This document shows, piece after piece, positions 5,696-8,313 of a stretch of DNA of 8,313 bases; position 1 is the first letter of the stretch, and each line of letters begins with the position of its first letter. The stretch lies in the NCBI GenBank assembly GCA_937915955.1, contig CALGIB010000147.1:1-8313 (forward strand). The letters run 5' to 3'. Position numbers and translations under genes: made by a program. This DNA comes from an uncultured Pseudomonadota bacterium (GTDB lineage: Bacteria; Myxococcota_A; UBA796; CAJQPC01). The notes below the pieces were generated by a model. The model was given only the letters and a program-made list of their open reading frames with translations. It searched no databases and had not been told where the DNA came from.

Positions 5696-8313
5696 GAGGC
5701 CAGCCGCTCCTGGGCCTCGCGGGTCTGGCTCGCGTACTCGGGTGGGATCGCCAGGGCCTGCTCGAGCAGGGGCACGGCCTCGTCACAGCGGTCCTGGTCG
5801 ACCAGGGCCTCGGCCAGCGCCAGCATGGGCTGGGGGTGCCCGGGCATCAGCATCATCGCGCGCCGGGCGGCGCTCTCGCGCTGGGTGGCCGAGCCGCCTT
5901 GCTTGAGCAGCTCGCGGCCGCGGTGGACGTCCACGGTCCGGCGCACGTCCCCCGGTGGGACCACCTCGACGGGCTCGATGCGGCCCTCGTCCAGGGCGTC
6001 CTCGAGGGTGTAGGCCACATAGCCGCCGCTGGCGTTGGGGTAGCGGCTGACCCAGATCTCGCCGCTGGCCGGCTTCATGACCACCGAGTGGGTGGCGATG
6101 TCGGCGTCCAGCGCCCAGCGGTGTCCGATCGGCAGGACCCGCCCCTGGGGGCCCAGGCGGTCCTGGAGGATCTCCACGCCGCGCTCCATGCTGATGGGCT
6201 CCTCGGCCAGGAGCTCGTCCATGCGGGCCTGGCGGTAGCTGGTCGTGATCTCCTCGAGGCGCCAGGCGGTCTGCTCGTCCCCGGCGAAGGTCGAGGTGCG
6301 GAAGTGGTTGGCCACGCCGAGCTGGCCCTGCACCTCGATGCGGTCCAGGCGCTGGGGCGAGACCTCGAAGAGCGCGGCCCGGTCGCCGCTGGCGTCCACG
6401 ATCATCACGTTCTCGCTGACGAAGCCCTTGCGCTTGAGGAGGATGGCCTCGGCCTCGTCCAGGGTGCCGGCCCGCTCCAGGATCTCGCGGACGATCAGCG
6501 TCATCGGCGTGCCCGCGACGGGCGGATCGTCGCTGCCGGAGGCGTTGATGGCCACCGCGATGCCCTGCTCGTTCATGCCCGAGACCACCCCGAGGAAGCC
6601 CGTGAAGCCCACGCTGACGAAGGCGTAGCCGTCCTCGGGCTGGACGAACTGGACGACCTTGTCCCGGTCGAAGATCGGGCCGCCGTCGAAGTCGAAGTTG
6701 CGCCCGATGATCCAGTGACCCTGGGCGTCCTGGGCCATGAAGCCGGTGCAGCCGACGACGAAGGGCGAGTCCACGACGGCCTGCCCGATGTCGTGGATGG
6801 CGTGGTAGTAGACCTTCCGCGTATAGGCCGGTCCCAGCAGCGCGAAGTGGTCGTCGCCGGCGTCCGTGGAGCCGACGAGCTCGGCCAGGTGCTCGGGCAG
6901 GAAGTGCTGGTCCAGTCGAGGCGCCCACAGGCCCGCGCCGCGCAGGATGGCGTAGCGACCGATGGGGTTCGGCACGCTCTCGCTGAAGGCGGTCAGGGTC
7001 TGGTCCTCGAGGCGCTCGCGGAGGGCCGGGGCCATCACGGCGGCCGCCCACCCGCGGGTGTAGGGGTCCCCCTCGGTGTACTGGGTCCAGATGCCCTCGG
7101 ACTGGAGGAGGCGGTTGGGTCCGAAGCGCCGGTCGCCGGGGCGGACCTCTTCGAGCTGCCAGGTCGGGGCCTCGCCCGAGGGCGCGGGGGTCAGGTAGAA
7201 GATCTGCTGGGCCAGCAGGTCCAGGTTCACCGCGACCAGCGCCAGCGCCACCAGGCGCAGCCCCCAGCGGCCCAGCCGTCCGCCGACGATGGGCTGGCCC
7301 GAGGCCAGGCGAGGGGACAGCAGCAGCGAGGAGACCATCGCCGCGGCCACGCCGACGAGCACCGCCAGGCCGACGCCGAAGAGCGCCGGGCTGCGCGTGA
7401 TGGCCATGACCCCGAAGCCGAAGAGGGTCGTCAGCGCCGACATGAGCACGGCGTAGCCGGTGTGACCGAGGCGCTCCGAGCCGGCCTCGACCATGAACAC
7501 GCCGTAGTCCAGGCCCAGCCCCAGGATGAGGATCATCCCGCAGGCGCTCACCGCGTTCCAGGGCTCGCCGATCAGGCCGAGGGCGCCCAGCGCGAAGGCG
7601 ATGGCCACCAGGCAGGGGGCCAGCGCGGCCAGGACCTTGCGCGGGTCGCGGTAGCGCACCGCCAGGAGCAGCACGACGCCAGCCAGGGCCAGGCTGCCGA
7701 GGCGGACCAGCTCGCTGACGATGGCGTCCACGCCGCGGGTAGCGAACTGCGAGGTCAGGACCAGCTCAGCCCGGGGGCTGGCCTGGCGTGTCGCGGCCTC
7801 GACCGCCTCGCCCAGGCTGTCGTCCGCCAGCACGACGCTGAGCATCACGGCGTTGTCGCTGCTCAGGACGTGCCCCTCGGCCAGGCTCGACACCGGGGTG
7901 CCCGCCCAGGTCTCGGGGCTCAAGGGCTGGCTGGCCCGGGTGTGCAGCCTTTGGGCGGCGCCCTCGACGGCCTGCGGGGTGAAGCCCAGCTCCAGCGCGG
8001 CGGCGTCGATGCGCGCCTGGAGCTCCTCGACGGGGGGCAGGGCCGAGGTCCGCGCGTCTCGGGTCTCAGGTCCGGGCAGCAGCCTGGCCGGCCCCACAGG
8101 GTCTACGCCGGGCAGGGCCTCCAGCGCGATCTGGACGCGGTAGGCCTCGTCCAGGGCCTGATCCAGGGTGTCGCCGCGCACCGCGATGAGGCCGCCGGTG
8201 CCGAAGCCGCCGTAGCGGGCGGCCAGCTGCTGCTCGAGCTCGCGGGTCTCGGGGCGGGCGGGGCCGAGCTCGCGGGGGTCGCCCTCGAAGCTCGTATTGC
8301 TGGCGAAGACCAG
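5686..8313 (-). CDS. MMPL/RND lipid exporter fused to a C45/acid-ceramidase-like Ntn hydrolase and TPR-like tail (N-terminus outside window)
   Basis: The frame is open from the window edge to the TGA at 5686: 875 visible residues with no break. The GTG at 8181 is internal. Numbered from the edge, residues 1-200 are an RND periplasmic porter region. Five membrane helices follow at about 205-220, 226-247, 254-276, 285-307 and 309-333, with GLGLDYG (Asp269-Tyr270) in the third, the usual proton-relay position of MMPL proteins. A basic loop and a sixth helix (about 349-374) come next. Residues about 405-775 are a peptidase C45 domain: a pro-region starting GDPYTRGW, the nucleophile Cys522 in VVGCTGFMAQD, GRNFDF with Arg538 and Asp541, and VANHF with Asn669. 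Cys+16 Arg and Cys+19 Asp match acid ceramidase (C143/R159/D162), a self-cleaving amidase. Residues 813-872 resemble one or two TPR helices. Likely role: proton-driven lipid export coupled to cleavage or transfer of an acyl amide. Family calls are strong; the joint function is inferred. Confidence 0.9.
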   Translation of the reverse strand: MVFASNTSFEGDPRELGPARPETRELEQQLAARYGGFGTGGLIAVRGDTLDQALDEAYRVQIALEALPGVDPVGPARLLPGPETRDARTSALPPVEELQARIDAAALELGFTPQAVEGAAQRLHTRASQPLSPETWAGTPVSSLAEGHVLSSDNAVMLSVVLADDSLGEAVEAATRQASPRAELVLTSQFATRGVDAIVSELVRLGSLALAGVVLLLAVRYRDPRKVLAALAPCLVAIAFALGALGLIGEPWNAVSACGMILILGLGLDYGVFMVEAGSERLGHTGYAVLMSALTTLFGFGVMAITRSPALFGVGLAVLVGVAAAMVSSLLLSPRLASGQPIVGGRLGRWGLRLVALALVAVNLDLLAQQIFYLTPAPSGEAPTWQLEEVRPGDRRFGPNRLLQSEGIWTQYTEGDPYTRGWAAAVMAPALRERLEDQTLTAFSESVPNPIGRYAILRGAGLWAPRLDQHFLPEHLAELVGSTDAGDDHFALLGPAYTRKVYYHAIHDIGQAVVDSPFVVGCTGFMAQDAQGHWIIGRNFDFDGGPIFDRDKVVQFVQPEDGYAFVSVGFTGFLGVVSGMNEQGIAVAINASGSDDPPVAGTPMTLIVREILERAGTLDEAEAILLKRKGFVSENVMIVDASGDRAALFEVSPQRLDRIEVQGQLGVANHFRTSTFAGDEQTAWRLEEITTSYRQARMDELLAEEPISMERGVEILQDRLGPQGRVLPIGHRWALDADIATHSVVMKPASGEIWVSRYPNASGGYVAYTLEDALDEGRIEPVEVVPPGDVRRTVDVHRGRELLKQGGSATQRESAARRAMMLMPGHPQPMLALAEALVDQDRCDEAVPLLEQALAIPPEYASQTREAQERLASCR

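Noticed and set aside
5228..6013. Plus-strand open frames opposite the lipoprotein and the end of the exporter gene
   Set aside because: No domain or plausible composition; the opposite strand has overlapping, motif-bearing genes.
5783..7051. Minus-strand open frame (422 codons) inside the C45 region in another frame
   Set aside because: Arg/Gly/Pro-rich shadow of the MMPL-C45 gene, whose own frame carries the intact Cys/Arg/Asp motif.

Overview
The window is dense, very GC-rich bacterial DNA with strongly GC-biased third codon positions. It carries part of a type II fatty-acid/polyene-lipid biosynthesis and export locus. GC content, gene style and the domain mix suggest a Gram-negative bacterium of the Myxococcota/deltaproteobacterial kind. 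This is an inference from sequence style, not from a marker gene. No tRNA, rRNA, CRISPR array, insertion sequence or phage gene was seen, and no stretch longer than about 95 bases lacks a gene.

The plus-strand half (1-3380) is a short operon. It holds the C-terminal part of a phytoene-desaturase/CRTISO/RetSat-like FAD oxidoreductase, cut by the window edge, then a FabF-type ketosynthase, a FabG-type ketoreductase and, after a 92-base gap containing a composite hairpin, an acyl carrier protein. The first two genes overlap in TGATG and the next is 3 bases away, so they are probably cotranslated.

The minus-strand half (8313-3407) converges on it, with coding ends only 26 bases apart. In its own direction it holds the C-terminal part of a very unusual exporter: an MMPL/RND half-transporter fused in one reading frame to a C45/acid-ceramidase-like Ntn-hydrolase domain and a short TPR-like tail. 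After it come a small predicted lipoprotein, a 72-residue two-helix membrane protein, and a fused glycosyltransferase family 2 / LpxL-like lysophospholipid acyltransferase. All three junctions in this group overlap (10, 8 and 4 bases), which indicates one translationally coupled operon.

Together this resembles the core of aryl-polyene, xanthomonadin or flexirubin-type clusters: a dedicated KS, KR and ACP build an acyl/polyene chain, a GT2-acyltransferase fusion attaches it to a carrier lipid or sugar, and an MMPL pump with a small lipoprotein moves it to the outer membrane. The desaturase-like oxidoreductase and the amidase/acyltransferase fused to the pump are not standard parts of the best-known aryl-polyene clusters. 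They are the main reasons to think this may be a variant or undescribed lipid/pigment system. Dehydratase, AMP-ligase, chain-length-factor and thioesterase genes, which would decide the product class, are not in this window and may lie outside it.
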